Shown piece by piece: positions 1-8,321 of a DNA stretch of 64,000 nucleotides. The position numbers and the translations under genes were made by a program. This stretch comes from Methanococcoides sp. (GTDB taxonomy: Archaea; Halobacteriota; Methanosarcinia; Methanosarcinales; Methanosarcinaceae), in contig JAIORD010000028.1 of NCBI GenBank assembly GCA_021108275.1, forward strand, positions 1 through 64,000. Reading direction: 5' to 3'. Each line of letters begins with the position of its first letter. The stretch's first letter is position 1. The notes beneath the pieces are model-generated. The model saw only the letters and a list, made by a program, of their open reading frames with translations. It made no database searches and was not told the origin of the DNA.

Positions 1-57
1 TATGACGTCGCCTTGACATGGCGGAGGTCCGGAGTTCGAATCTCCGCGGGCCCACCA
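1..57 (+). tRNA. tRNA-Val (GAC), 5' end cut off by the window
   Basis: The window opens inside this tRNA. Visible are the anticodon arm (stem TCGCC/GGCGG, loop TTGACAT, anticodon GAC), the T arm (CGGAG/CTCCG around TTCGAAT) and the 3' acceptor strand CGGGCCC with discriminator A. CCA is encoded at 55-57. The 5' acceptor and most of the D arm lie upstream. GAC reads valine codons. Confidence 0.9.
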
Positions 58-120
58 CAAATATTTCGTACCATTCGATAGCTTTTAATACTAAAGCGAC
101 TATTATCGGATGCTCTCACA

Positions 121-195
121 GCCCAGGTAGCTCAGTGGGAGAGCGCTGCCCTGAAGAGGCAGTTGTCCCCGGTTCGAATCCGGGTCTGGGCACCA
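121..195 (+). tRNA. tRNA-Phe (GAA)
   Basis: A complete cloverleaf: acceptor GCCCAGG/TCTGGGC, D arm GCTC/GAGC, anticodon stem CTGCC/GGCAG with loop CTGAAGA (anticodon GAA), and T stem CCCGG/CCGGG with loop TTCGAAT. The CCA end is encoded at 193-195. No intron interrupts the anticodon loop. Confidence 0.95.
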
Positions 196-205
196 GAATC
201 AATTC

Positions 206-277
206 ACACCAGTAGTGTAGCGGTTATCACCGGGCGTTGCCAACGCTCGAACTCGGGTTCGATTCCCGACTGGTGTA
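206..277 (+). tRNA. tRNA-Gly (GCC)
   Basis: Acceptor ACACCAG pairs fully with CTGGTGT. The anticodon stem is GGGCG/CGCTC with loop TTGCCAA (anticodon GCC). The T stem is TCGGG/CCCGA with loop TTCGATT. CCA is not encoded here, unlike the two tRNAs upstream, so it must be added after transcription. Position 1 is A (A-U pair) rather than the usual G. The gene is only 10 nt from tRNA-Phe, so the three tRNAs are probably co-transcribed. Confidence 0.88.
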
Positions 278-643
278 TATCTTTTTTATTATCTTAATAT
301 CATTGCTAATGTCCTATTTTTTTGATATATCTTCAATGTGAGCTTGAATGCAATTGCTTTAGTAGCTAGTATCGATTGGATCATTTCTGGATGATGTTCT
401 AATTGTTGAGTGTCAGCAACCCTTTCTGCACAGATGGATCTGTGCTTTTCTTTGTAACTAATATGATCCTAATACCATTGCATGTCTGTCGGGATCACTG
501 ATGAACCTGGATAATTAATTGTAAAAATAGAATTTGCAGAAAGTTTACTGGAAATTATTTCACAGAACTTCTGCGAGATATTCCCAGTGCAACTTTCTTT
601 CCTCTGCTATATGTTCAATGGGATATTGAAAACCTATCCCACA
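278..643. other. Gene-free spacer after the tRNA cluster
   Basis: No open frame with credible start and codon use was found here on either strand. The only structure is the tight inverted repeat at 428-445. The first bases after tRNA-Gly are T-rich (about 281-290) and may end tRNA transcription. Confidence 0.5.
428..445. repeat. 8-bp perfect inverted repeat
   Basis: GCACAGAT and ATCTGTGC are separated by only GG, and the sequence TTTTCTTT follows on the plus strand. It could be a distal terminator of the tRNA transcript or a protein-binding palindrome. The two-base loop is too tight for an ideal RNA hairpin. Confidence 0.35.
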
Positions 644-1040
644 TCATACAGCTGATAATTCATACTTTTCCGAATTTATGCCCAATATGGCAGAATTTAT
701 CTCGGAGTTTACGGGGATCTTTGTTTCTTCATACATGTCAGGTGTATTCTTCAAACCATACAGGCTTTGCCTTGCATCCTTGAAGTAAAACCTTTCTTGT
801 AGGAAATCCTCATCTTTCAACCGACCCAAAGCATATCTGATAGTACGTGGTGGAAGATAACTTTGTTCAGCAATCTCTTTTTGTGTCAGAAGACCGCCGT
901 ATTCCAGTACTTTGAAGACAAGTTTTGCAGAAGGGGGTAGCCCCTCGATCGCCTTCCTCAGATATTTATTGTTTGGCCCTTCGATGTTTCTCTTTACCTG
1001 TACGCTATCCTTGTAGTTTTCAACAAAATCGATCCCTCAT
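644..1040 (-). pseudogene. Winged-helix (MarR/TrmB-like) regulator with a +1 frameshift near its start
   Basis: The conserved frame reads DFVENYKDSVQVKRNIEG, then a helix-turn-helix core with PPSAKLVFKVLEY, LTQKEIAEQ and LPPRTIRYALGRLKDE, and ends at 644. This is a small DNA-binding regulator of about 130 residues of a type common in Methanosarcinaceae. The only start with a ribosome-binding site (GGAG, then ATG at 1040-1038) is out of phase: after Met-Arg-Asp one extra base (position 1031) must be skipped to enter the conserved frame. No ATG, GTG or TTG lies in the correct frame before the conserved part. The gene is therefore either frameshifted in nature, read by frameshifting, or affected by a one-base sequence error. 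Divergent from tusA at 1301, with palindromic sites between them. Family assignment is good; the broken status is as read. Confidence 0.6.
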
Positions 1041-1101
1041 TGTAATTTCTCCTTTGTATAGTAAATTTTATTAATATCTCTGGTTTGAGATGTTGCAACG
1101 G

Positions 1102-1128
1102 TTCACTATCGTGAAGTCACAATTGTGA
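1102..1128. promoter_or_regulatory. Palindromic operator-like cluster
   Basis: Two adjacent palindromes share the half-site GTGAA/TTCAC: TTCAC-TATC-GTGAA at 1102-1115 and TCACAATTGTGA at 1117-1128. They lie about 60-90 bp upstream of the winged-helix gene start and on the tusA side of the divergent region. Autoregulation by the winged-helix protein is an inference. Confidence 0.4.
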
Positions 1129-1300
1129 ATGTGCTTCTCTATTATATAAATATATCGGCAAAATACACCAAATCGCTTTATTCCATTGATCCTGCATGAT
1201 GCATGGATGGAAAATCCGTTTTTATTTGCCTGTATCTTAGCTCTTATATCTTTACAGGTATAGCTATTTTTGTTCAAATAATAATATAAAAGGTAGAAAT

Positions 1301-1534
1301 ATGGCTGAAGAATCAATAGAATTAGATCTCAGGGGGGAGATTTGTCCCTTTACTTTCGTAAAAACCAAATTACAGTTAGAAGAACTGGAGAATGGTGACC
1401 TTCTCACAGTTATCTTTGATTATGCACCTGCAGTATCAAATGTTCCTAAAAGTGTGAAGAACGAAGGGCATACCATTATTGGTATCGACAAAGAAGAAAA
1501 TAACATATGGAAGCTCCATATTAAAAAAGTCTGA
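1301..1534 (+). CDS. TusA/SirA-family sulfur-relay protein, variant CPxT motif
   Basis: A 77-residue protein of the TusA/YedF/SirA fold. In bacteria these carry a persulfide on the Cys of a CPxP motif and hand sulfur to tRNA thiolation or cofactor synthesis. Here the motif near residue 15 is C-P-F-T, so the active Cys is kept and the second Pro is replaced. The start ATG follows AAAGGTAGAAAT. A strong hairpin after the stop separates it from the convergent DUF169 gene. It sits beside SepCysS and the sulfate-assimilation genes, so a role in sulfur transfer is plausible, but the acceptor is unknown. It is one of three TusA-like genes in the window. Confidence 0.85.
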   Translation: MAEESIELDLRGEICPFTFVKTKLQLEELENGDLLTVIFDYAPAVSNVPKSVKNEGHTIIGIDKEENNIWKLHIKKV

Positions 1535-1580
1535 TACATCAAACAGCTTTTCTTTTTCATCATCTTTTTTTAAAATTATC

Positions 1581-1615
1581 AAAAGTAGTTCTCCTCAATA
1601 TGGAGGACTACTTTT
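1581..1615. terminator. Bidirectional hairpin terminator between tusA and the DUF169 gene
   Basis: A 14-bp stem (1581-1594 with 1602-1615, one G-U pair) has the 7-nt loop TCAATAT. On the minus strand it is followed by an A/T-rich tract at 1567-1580. It lies between two convergent stop codons. Confidence 0.7.
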
Positions 1616-1637
1616 ACTTAATATAATTAAAATTGGT

Positions 1638-2645
1638 TCACTGTGTCGTCTTGCGTTTGAATTTGACAACACGGTCCAGCATTACTTCTATTCCGTTGTT
1701 GACAAGTGCATTGAACTTCTCAGTTTTCATGGCTGCACGTCTGATAGGTTCGTGAAGGTCGATCAGTAGTATCACATCAACCCAGTTGTCCCGGAGGCGA
1801 TAGTTCATCGGTTCTTCGAACATGCAGGATGCCACATCCTTTGAACCCTTTGCGTTATCAGCATCTTTGAATTTGACAGGAACATGCAGGGTTATCGATG
1901 AGCTCTTTCCGCTTTCATCCTTTGGGATGTATAGCCTTACTATCTCATCTCCGAAACGTCCAAGGAAATGGTCCGTACCCTTCGTGAATCCGAGTGCCAG
2001 TATAGCCTCCACCAAACGTGCTGGCAGGTCATCCATGAGACAGCCACAAAGCGCTTTTGTGATACTCTCTTCCTTCAGTGATTCTGTGAGTTCAACAAAG
2101 GCTTCCATGGGGAATCCGAATACTATCTCATCGTTCCTGTAATCGCTGAACATGCGTGCTCCGGCACACAAAAGGGAAAGGTTCACCTTGTTCTCCATTA
2201 CAGGAATTGTCGTACATTCCCCACAGACCGCGAATTCCCCTTTGAATCTGGCATTCACCATGTCTCCTTTCACTTTGGACAGTGTTGCTGCCACTCGCAT
2301 GAGTTTGCTGGCGGTTCCGACAACCACTACCACATCGGGTTCAAATTCGCATTTGTCAAGGGGTTCGACGGTCATCTTTTCTGTATTGGCGGGTTTGACC
2401 CTTGGATACACATCCCCGTAAGCAGGTTCGACGAACCCAAGTGCCAATTCTGCGCTTGCACAGGACATATCATCAGCCGAGCAGGTATAAGATGTACCGA
2501 ACGCTGCAGCTTTCCTTACGATCTCACAATAACGCATGGGATGGGGAATGTTCGGCTCATTGTCGCTGTTGAACTTAACAGCAACCGGTGTAAGAGGCAA
2601 CTCGAAGAATTGCCTGAACTGTTTTGTTAGTTCTGTGTATTTCAT
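1638..2645 (-). CDS. DUF169-family protein
   Basis: A 335-residue protein of the DUF169 family (COG2043), whose biochemical role is not established. Visible features are an N-terminal TPVAVKF segment, several Cys (near residues 40, 55 and 61, an AVCGECTT stretch near 140, and a CGC triad near 200), and a hydrophobic VVVVVG strand near 105. The last quarter (SSSITLHVPVKFKD onward) looks like an added domain with a lipid-transfer/SRPBCC-like feel; that is a guess. Its start overlaps the SepCysS stop by 4 bp (ATGA), so the two are translationally coupled. That links DUF169 to Cys-tRNA synthesis here. The Cys-rich stretches would suit metal or sulfur handling. Confidence 0.75.
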   Translation of the reverse strand: MKYTELTKQFRQFFELPLTPVAVKFNSDNEPNIPHPMRYCEIVRKAAAFGTSYTCSADDMSCASAELALGFVEPAYGDVYPRVKPANTEKMTVEPLDKCEFEPDVVVVVGTASKLMRVAATLSKVKGDMVNARFKGEFAVCGECTTIPVMENKVNLSLLCAGARMFSDYRNDEIVFGFPMEAFVELTESLKEESITKALCGCLMDDLPARLVEAILALGFTKGTDHFLGRFGDEIVRLYIPKDESGKSSSITLHVPVKFKDADNAKGSKDVASCMFEEPMNYRLRDNWVDVILLIDLHEPIRRAAMKTEKFNALVNNGIEVMLDRVVKFKRKTTQ

Positions 2646-3811
2646 GCTTCATCCTCCACCGGTATCTCATATTTCCTTGCGATCTCAATGAAAGCGTTGG
2701 CGACATATTCTATCTGCACTCTGCTGAGTCCGAATGTATTTAATTTGAAACTCTTGCTCATGCCCGGCTGTATTCCGATTATCTTTCGTTTCTTCAGTTC
2801 GTGGTACAGGAAGTAACCACGTTTCTTGGTCTTGGCGGCAGCCTCAAAGAGTGGCAGGGATTCGAATGCTACAAGTGTGTGTTCTGTCGGCTTAACACCC
2901 ATCTGGTGAAATCCTTCGATACGCTCGAGCTGTGTGGCAAGGTATCGGGCATTTTCGACCTGCTCATCCCAGTGCTTCACACGTTCCACAACACTCGGGA
3001 ACGATGCCATCAGTGTCATTACCGGAACTCCGAAGACAGGTGAACATCCAAACAGAGCGACTTCTTTTTTAGTGAAACCACGCCCACTCCAGTCACCTCT
3101 GATGGTTGACTTATCGAATACCTGCTGGTTCCACTCAAAAGTGGTTGCGAGTATTCCCATTGGGGAAGATGCTGCCCAGCTCTTATGTCCTGACGCACAC
3201 AGGAAGTCCACACCAAGTTTTTTGCCTTCAATAGGCATTATTCCTGATGAATAAGCCGTGTTCAGCAGGAACGGAACTCCGTACTCCTTACAGATCTTTC
3301 CCACGGCTGCTGCATCTGCCACATTTCCATACCGATAATCCACATGTGTCAGTAGTGCCATTGCCGGAAGGGAACCTGTATTGCGTTCAACTTCCTCGAA
3401 CTTTTCTGCGTATCCTTCTGGATCAATAGTAAATTCCGGATATCCGCTATGTGGTACTTCAACCACTTTCAATTGATTTGCCTCAGCTGCAAGATATGAT
3501 GTATAATGTGCAAGTGAATCCAGTACAAGAGTTTCGCCGGGTTCTGTGACCATGTGCATGGCCGCCCATTTTGCATGTCGGCATCCGGCTGTGAACCTAA
3601 CATCATCCATATTCAGGAACTCTGCAATATCTGCTGTAAGGTTTCTTACAGGCGGGTTCTGGACAAGATCGACTCGGGATTCGAAACAGAAGTCACAAAC
3701 TGAATAACCATCTGCAAATTCAAGCGCTGCTTTTCTGGCTTCAGCAGTAAGCACTCCTCCCCTCTGTATGGGGTTGAGGTTAATGTATGTGCTTTCAATA
3801 CCCCTGTTCAA
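2642..3811 (-). CDS. pscS: O-phosphoseryl-tRNA:Cys-tRNA synthase (SepCysS)
   Basis: A PLP enzyme that converts Sep-tRNA(Cys) to Cys-tRNA(Cys) using a sulfur donor. It is the second step of the methanogen tRNA-dependent cysteine route, after SepRS. The 389-residue length is typical. Conserved cysteines expected for persulfide/Fe-S chemistry are present: C39 and C42 in VCDFCFE and C256 in LFGCSP. The PLP lysine is K210 in ASGHKSW. The start is TTG at 3811, since no ATG exists before the conserved INLNPIQRGG. A TATA-like ATTTATAAAAA lies just upstream, so a leaderless or very short leader is possible. It is followed by the overlapping DUF169 gene and surrounded by sulfate-reduction genes that would supply sulfide. 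Confidence 0.95.
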   Translation of the reverse strand: MNRGIESTYINLNPIQRGGVLTAEARKAALEFADGYSVCDFCFESRVDLVQNPPVRNLTADIAEFLNMDDVRFTAGCRHAKWAAMHMVTEPGETLVLDSLAHYTSYLAAEANQLKVVEVPHSGYPEFTIDPEGYAEKFEEVERNTGSLPAMALLTHVDYRYGNVADAAAVGKICKEYGVPFLLNTAYSSGIMPIEGKKLGVDFLCASGHKSWAASSPMGILATTFEWNQQVFDKSTIRGDWSGRGFTKKEVALFGCSPVFGVPVMTLMASFPSVVERVKHWDEQVENARYLATQLERIEGFHQMGVKPTEHTLVAFESLPLFEAAAKTKKRGYFLYHELKKRKIIGIQPGMSKSFKLNTFGLSRVQIEYVANAFIEIARKYEIPVEDEA

Positions 3812-3882
3812 ATTTTTATAAATATCAAGATTCAGTTAGGAATTCCCCCTGGATTCTGTTGGTCAAATACAATTTTTCTTAT

Positions 3883-4131
3883 TCACAGGAACTCTTCAAG
3901 TTCCGTCCGTATCTCGTCCTTTTCCACTCGCCCGATAAGCACGATCTCTCCATTAATAGCGATAGTAGGTACTTCTTCTATTCCGAGTTGCTTTGCCCTT
4001 TCAGAACCTTCAAGGCTTGTGACGTTAATTTCTTTGAACATAACACCTTCAGGAAGAGCTTCTATTATCTGGTTCCTGACGTAATGGCAGTTCATGCAAA
4101 TATCAGAATAATATAGTTCTATCAATGTCAT
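3883..4131 (-). CDS. Small thioredoxin/glutaredoxin-like protein
   Basis: An 82-residue thioredoxin-fold protein with active site CMNC (residues 12-15) after the first strand LIELYYSD, and the conserved cis-Pro segment EVPTIAING. Such mini-thioredoxins act as cytosolic thiol-disulfide reductants in methanogens. It lies 71 bp upstream of SepCysS on the same strand, so the two may be co-transcribed. It could reduce APS reductase or SepCysS persulfide; that partner assignment is inference. Confidence 0.85.
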   Translation of the reverse strand: MTLIELYYSDICMNCHYVRNQIIEALPEGVMFKEINVTSLEGSERAKQLGIEEVPTIAINGEIVLIGRVEKDEIRTELEEFL

Positions 4132-4229
4132 CTATTGCTTATTGTCTGCCAGATAAATAACAAGTGGCATCATGACAATTATTGCCTCCCCCATTACCTT
4201 ATTAATATCTTGCATATATAAGATATTCT

Positions 4230-4457
4230 ATGGATGCCACAACAATTAACAGGACAAAGTCGGCTATTGATGCTCTTATTGAAGTACAGCAACTATGGAT
4301 AGATAATGTTCCTGAATACGATCTTTCCGATAGGGAACTTTTAATACTGAAAAAACGCCTGACCCGTGCAATAGATAATGTACAGAAGATCTATGACGAT
4401 AATGAAGAACTGATGAACAATGCGGAAGAATCACTTAAAAAAGAAAATCCCAGATGA
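4230..4457 (+). CDS. Small hypothetical helical protein
   Basis: A 75-residue acidic protein, almost entirely predicted helix, with heptad-like Leu/Ile spacing (ELLILKKRLTRAI, then NVQKIYDDNEELMNNAEESL). There are no Cys and no membrane segment. The start ATG sits 12 bp after the TATA-like string TATATAAGATATTC, so the message may be leaderless. I do not recognise a family. It is divergent from the thioredoxin-like gene and convergent with the permease. Confidence 0.55.
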   Translation: MDATTINRTKSAIDALIEVQQLWIDNVPEYDLSDRELLILKKRLTRAIDNVQKIYDDNEELMNNAEESLKKENPR

Positions 4458-4493
4458 ACATCTCACTAATATTATGGGATCTTTATCTGGGAT
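4447..4493. terminator. Inverted and direct repeat between convergent genes
   Basis: ATCCCAGAT (4447-4455, overlapping the stop codon) is the reverse complement of ATCTGGGAT (4485-4493). TGGGATCTTTA also occurs twice (4475-4485 and 4488-4498). T-rich sequence follows to 4524. It probably ends transcription of the small gene and the opposing permease. Confidence 0.5.
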
Positions 4494-4520
4494 CTTTACA
4501 TCCATTCTTCTCTTCTTTTT

Positions 4521-5483
4521 TTATAAATAAACAAGTCTGATGGCCGAATATGCTAGCAGACCTGCTAATAGTGGCGATGTGACCCACATAACGACAATAC
4601 GTCTTACTGTCTTATTGTTCATTGTGGCAAAGCCTTTGTTGGCACATCCAATGCCAATAACTGCTGCTGGCACTAACTGACCCAGCGCAACAGGTATGCC
4701 TGCAATAGAAGCACTGTGCACAATAATTGCTGCGATAGCTTCAATGAAGATCGCACGAATGGTACAGATCTCTGCGATCTCCGTTCCGACTGTCTCGAGA
4801 ATACGACCGCCTATCAATATCGCACCAATGCCAAGGGTAAGCCCTCCGACTATGGCTCCTGTTCCTGGCTCCATGAATCCTGCTCCTACAAGAGGTCCAA
4901 CTGCATTGGCTGCATTATTTGCACCTGCTGAATAGGCAACATAACAGCCGGATACTATCAGGAGCTTCTTAATAGTGCTTCTGATCTGTTCTTCCGATTC
5001 ATGTTCGACAAGCCAGACAACAAGTCTGGGGTGAATATATTTCCCGGAAAGGTATGCAAGTACAAATGCAAGTATCGGGGTAGCTATCCACCATCCAACT
5101 ATCTTTGATAGCAGTTGAACATCGAGTATCCCGAAGAATATGCCAATTCCGACGAGCGCTCCTACAGCTGACTGGCTCGCAGATATAGGAACCTTCAGTA
5201 CGTTCCCTATGAAAAGGCTGATAGCAGCTGCACTGGTTGCAATAATAGCTGCTACAATTGTTATCGTGTTGCCGGGTACTATTCCTTCACCTAACGTCCT
5301 GATAACATCCTCGCCGCTAAGTATTGCACCAAGCAGGGAAAAAACAGCTATTAATATTACTGCCTGTCTTTTAGTACGGGCTCTTGCACCATATGCTGCT
5401 CCCATGGCTGCTGCTGCATTGTTCCCGCCAATGTTGATTCCCATGAAGATCGCAGATGCTATTGCAGCCAGTGCTATGATCAT
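4521..5483 (-). CDS. PiT-family anion permease, probably sulfate
   Basis: A 320-residue integral membrane protein of about ten segments with the two inverted PiT signatures: GINIGGNNAAAAMG near residue 15 and YSAGANNAANAVGP near residue 185. PiT proteins move phosphate, but a branch (the Bacillus CysP type) moves sulfate. No phosphate genes are nearby. The gene is divergent from sulfite reductase and APS reductase across a shared regulatory region, so sulfate (or thiosulfate) uptake is the better guess. The start ATG at 5483 follows AAGGAG. Phosphate remains an alternative. Confidence 0.8.
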   Translation of the reverse strand: MIIALAAIASAIFMGINIGGNNAAAAMGAAYGARARTKRQAVILIAVFSLLGAILSGEDVIRTLGEGIVPGNTITIVAAIIATSAAAISLFIGNVLKVPISASQSAVGALVGIGIFFGILDVQLLSKIVGWWIATPILAFVLAYLSGKYIHPRLVVWLVEHESEEQIRSTIKKLLIVSGCYVAYSAGANNAANAVGPLVGAGFMEPGTGAIVGGLTLGIGAILIGGRILETVGTEIAEICTIRAIFIEAIAAIIVHSASIAGIPVALGQLVPAAVIGIGCANKGFATMNNKTVRRIVVMWVTSPLLAGLLAYSAIRLVYL

Positions 5484-5560
5484 TTATTAGTAGCTCCTTT
5501 CAATATTGTCATTTCAATTCATTTATATATGTTGATTTTCCATCTCACACTCGAAGTAAC

Positions 5561-5621
5561 TATATAGCAAATGAAAGTGAATTTATTATATAGCAGTGGG
5601 TAATGGGGCTAAAATTACCAC
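5561..5621. promoter_or_regulatory. Repeats in the permease/sulfite-reductase divergent promoter region
   Basis: TATATAGCA occurs twice (5561-5569 and 5587-5595, 26 bp apart). Next to it, GTGGGTAAT and ATTACCAC (5597-5621) form an inverted repeat with one bulged base and a 9-bp spacer. The sites lie between two divergent sulfur genes, so they are candidate operators for a sulfur-responsive regulator. Confidence 0.4.
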
Positions 5622-5642
5622 TAATAAGAGTGCAACTTTTGC

Positions 5643-5663
5643 CTTTTTATATACATATATATC
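5643..5663 (+). promoter_or_regulatory. TATA box for the sulfite reductase gene
   Basis: The run CTTTTTATATACATATATAT lies 30-50 bp before the sulfite reductase ATG. This is the expected place for an archaeal TATA box with a short leader containing the ribosome-binding site AGGGTGAT. Confidence 0.55.
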
Positions 5664-5692
5664 TCAATCTGTGGAAGTTAGGGTGATAATAC

Positions 5693-6553
5693 ATGGGTGA
5701 AAAGACGATTAACTATGACAGACTCAAACGAGGCGGTTTTCTTCGCCAGAAGCAAAAAGAAGACCTTTTCTCAATGCGACTTCGTGTTGTGGGGGGTCAG
5801 CTAACTTCTGATCAGCTTCGTGCACTTGCAGATGCTTCTGAGAAGTATGGCAAGGGTGAGGTTCACATAACTTCACGTCAGGGGCTGGAGATCTCATATG
5901 TTCCCTTTGAGGATACCGAGGATCTTCTTGATGAGCTTCAGGAAAGAGATGTCCATCAGGGTACCTGTGGTCCGAGAGTTCGTGGAGTGGTTGCCTGTCA
6001 GGGCAATCTCATCTGTCCACGTGGGCTGATCGATGCACAGGACATTGCAAAGAAGATCGATGAGAAGTACTTTGCCATGGAACTTCCCGGCAAGTTCAAA
6101 TTCGCAGTTACAGGCTGTCCGGCATCATGTATGAAAGCACAGGAGAACGACCTTGGTGTAATGGGAGGGCTTGAGCCAAAATGGGTAGAGGACGATTGTA
6201 CCTATTGTGGTCTCTGTCAAACAGGATGTCCCGTGGATGCGATCAAGGTCGAGGATGATGCTCTGTATTATGACAGGGAAAAATGTATCCTTTGTGGCCA
6301 ATGTCTCTTGATATGTCCTACTGATGCATGGATAAAATCAAGGGAAGGGTACACGATCTACGTTGGTGGCAAGGTTGGAAAACAGCCAAGACTTGCTGTC
6401 AAACTGACCGATCTCGTAGATGAGAATGCCCTGTTCGGGATAATCGAGAGATCAGTGGAGTTCTTCAAAAAGGAAGCAAATTCAGGAGAGCGTTTCGGAG
6501 ATACTATCCTGCGTGTGGGTTTTGAAGATTTCAAGGCCTTTGTGTTGGAATGA
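5693..6553 (+). CDS. Assimilatory-type siroheme sulfite reductase with ferredoxin domain
   Basis: A 286-residue compact sulfite reductase. The ferredoxin-like N-terminus (residues 25-90, including LRALADASEKYG and HITSRQGLE) leads into the siroheme-[4Fe-4S] ligands C102, C108, C142 and C146 (CX5C and CX3C). An inserted 2x[4Fe-4S] ferredoxin follows, with C169/C172/C175/C179 and C198/C201/C204/C208. The protein would reduce sulfite to sulfide with electrons entering through the built-in ferredoxin. It matches the small single-subunit sulfite reductase-like proteins of methanogens rather than F420-dependent Fsr, because no F420-oxidising half is present. The start has RBS AGGGTGAT. It heads the row sir-cysH-cysD-cysN, so sulfite from APS reductase is its likely substrate. 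Confidence 0.9.
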   Translation: MGEKTINYDRLKRGGFLRQKQKEDLFSMRLRVVGGQLTSDQLRALADASEKYGKGEVHITSRQGLEISYVPFEDTEDLLDELQERDVHQGTCGPRVRGVVACQGNLICPRGLIDAQDIAKKIDEKYFAMELPGKFKFAVTGCPASCMKAQENDLGVMGGLEPKWVEDDCTYCGLCQTGCPVDAIKVEDDALYYDREKCILCGQCLLICPTDAWIKSREGYTIYVGGKVGKQPRLAVKLTDLVDENALFGIIERSVEFFKKEANSGERFGDTILRVGFEDFKAFVLE

Positions 6554-6561
6554 ATTGAGTC

Positions 6562-6595
6562 TTCCAGATTAACAGTTTATAGCTGTTATCTGGAA
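6562..6595 (+). terminator. Strong hairpin between sulfite reductase and APS reductase genes
   Basis: TTCCAGATTAACAG pairs with CTGTTATCTGGAA (13 bp with one bulged T, loop TTTATAG). It is followed by a moderately T-rich stretch. It may end or attenuate sir transcription, or mark an mRNA processing point, so cysHDN could also have its own promoter in 6600-6660. Confidence 0.6.
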
Positions 6596-6666
6596 CTTAT
6601 TTCGTTTGAGTTTCGATAATCATAATATTAACAAACATTTGATCAAAATGATCGGGAAATGGAACT

Positions 6667-7416
6667 ATGCCAGAACCAAATCCGGAATTAATAAAAGAAA
6701 TAGAACAGTTGGCTGAAGGCTACAAAGATAGTTCGCCCCAGGAAATTCTTGAATATGGTTTGAAGAGGTTTGACAATGGTATATCTATTGCATTCAGTGG
6801 TGCTGAGGATGTCGTCCTTATTGATATGGCATCCAAGATCAAAGCAGATGTAAGTGTTTTCTGCCTTGATACAGGTCGTCTGCATCCTGAAACTTACAAG
6901 TTCTTCGATGTGGTCCGGGACAAATACAACATCCCACTGGAGATCTTCTTTGCAAACAGGGAAAAGACCGAAGAATTGGTTCTCAATAAAGGTATGTTCT
7001 CGTTCTATGAGGATGGGCACAAAGAATGTTGTGGGGCCAGGAAAGTTGATCCATTAAGGCGCTCCCTTAGCAAGAGAACGGCATGGATCACAGGTCAGCG
7101 TAAAGACCAGAGCCCTAACACACGTGCATCTATCCCTGTGATAGAAGTTGATTCAGCGTTCGGTGATGGTACACTTGTGAAGTTCAATCCTCTGGCAAAC
7201 TGGACCTCTAAGCAGGTATGGGATCACATAAGGGAAAACGATGTCCCGTACAATGAACTCCATGAGAAGGGATATGTCAGTATTGGCTGTGAACCATGTA
7301 CCAGGCCTGTTCTGCCGGGTCAGCATGAACGTGAAGGACGCTGGTGGTGGGAAGAAGCAACCAAGAAAGAATGTGGACTTCATTCAGGAAATAAATTAGT
7401 GGAGGATCAAGTATGA
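6667..7416 (+). CDS. cysH: Adenylylsulfate (APS) reductase, [4Fe-4S] type
   Basis: Reduces APS (or PAPS) to sulfite with thioredoxin-type electrons. The 249-residue protein has a PP-loop core with SGAEDVV (44-50), [12 protein letters not shown] (66-77) and [11 protein letters not shown]. Cys pairs C121-C122 and C208/C211 bind a [4Fe-4S] cluster, which marks the APS-using class. The catalytic nucleophile is C236 in KECGLH. There is no APS kinase nearby, which fits direct use of APS. The stop overlaps the cysD start by 4 bp. Confidence 0.93.
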   Translation: MPEPNPELIKEIEQLAEGYKDSSPQEILEYGLKRFDNGISIAFSGAEDVVLIDMASKIKADVSVFCLDTGRLHPETYKFFDVVRDKYNIPLEIFFANREKTEELVLNKGMFSFYEDGHKECCGARKVDPLRRSLSKRTAWITGQRKDQSPNTRASIPVIEVDSAFGDGTLVKFNPLANWTSKQVWDHIRENDVPYNELHEKGYVSIGCEPCTRPVLPGQHEREGRWWWEEATKKECGLHSGNKLVEDQV

Positions 7417-8321
7417 CCAATACGGAAGAATCTTATCGGCTTTCAAATTTAAAGGCACTTGAAGCGGAAAGCATAGGTATTATCAGAGAAGTCGCTGCAG
7501 AATTTGAAAATCCAGTGATGTTGTATTCGGTAGGCAAGGACTCGTCTGTGATGGCCCATCTTGCGATCAAGGCCTTTTACCCGAAAAAAGTACCTTTCCC
7601 TTTATTGCATGTTGACACCGGATACAAGTTTCCTGAAATGTACGAATTCAGGGATTACTATACAAAGAAACACAATCTTGACCTGAAGGTTCACAGAAAC
7701 GAGGAAGCCATTAAGAAGGGGATAAATCCCCTTTCGGTGGGGACGGTCAAATGTTGTGCCGAGCTTAAGACGAAAGCACTCCTTGACGCATTAAAGGAAG
7801 GCGGCTATGATGCAGCGTTTGGAGGCGCCCGGAGGGATGAAGAGAAATCAAGGGCAAAGGAAAGAATTTATTCATTCCGCGACAAGCATGGCCAGTGGAA
7901 TCCGAAGGACCAGAAGCCTGAGCTGTGGAACCTCTTTAATTCAAAGATAGATCCCGGGGAATCCATTAGGGTGTTTCCGCTCTCAAACTGGACCGAACTT
8001 GATATCTGGACATATATTTATCATGAAAAAATTGAGATCGTTCCTCTTTACTTCGCAAAGAAAAGACCGGTTGTTGAGAAGCATGGTCAGCTAATTCCGG
8101 TTTATACGGATGAGCACGAGGAAGAGGTCAAGGAAGTAATGTGCCGCTTCAGGACACTGGGGTGCCATTACTGTACGGGTGCAGTACGATCGGAGGCAGA
8201 TACTTTACCGAAGATCATTGAGGAGATGATGATTTCCCGCCATTCCGAGCGTATTACAAGGATAATCGATCAGGATCAGGATAGCTCCATGGAGCAAAAG
8301 AAGAAGGAGGGATATTTTTGA
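7413..8321 (+). CDS. cysD: Sulfate adenylyltransferase small subunit
   Basis: The catalytic subunit of GTP-driven ATP sulfurylase, which makes APS from ATP and sulfate. At 302 residues it matches the family length. The PP-loop motif [12 protein letters not shown] lies at 38-49, followed by [39 protein letters not shown] and [14 protein letters not shown]. It starts within the cysH stop (ATGA) and ends overlapping the cysN TTG start, so cysH, cysD and cysN are one coupled unit. CysDN is mainly bacterial, so lateral origin is likely. Confidence 0.95.
   Translation: MTNTEESYRLSNLKALEAESIGIIREVAAEFENPVMLYSVGKDSSVMAHLAIKAFYPKKVPFPLLHVDTGYKFPEMYEFRDYYTKKHNLDLKVHRNEEAIKKGINPLSVGTVKCCAELKTKALLDALKEGGYDAAFGGARRDEEKSRAKERIYSFRDKHGQWNPKDQKPELWNLFNSKIDPGESIRVFPLSNWTELDIWTYIYHEKIEIVPLYFAKKRPVVEKHGQLIPVYTDEHEEEVKEVMCRFRTLGCHYCTGAVRSEADTLPKIIEEMMISRHSERITRIIDQDQDSSMEQKKKEGYF

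Noticed and set aside
1071-1316. 81-codon frame on the minus strand between the regulator and tusA
   Set aside because: It spans promoter-like palindromes and overlaps the tusA start. No family pattern.
4521-5483. Calling the PiT permease a phosphate transporter outright
   Set aside because: The family includes sulfate permeases and the gene context is sulfur metabolism; the substrate is left open.
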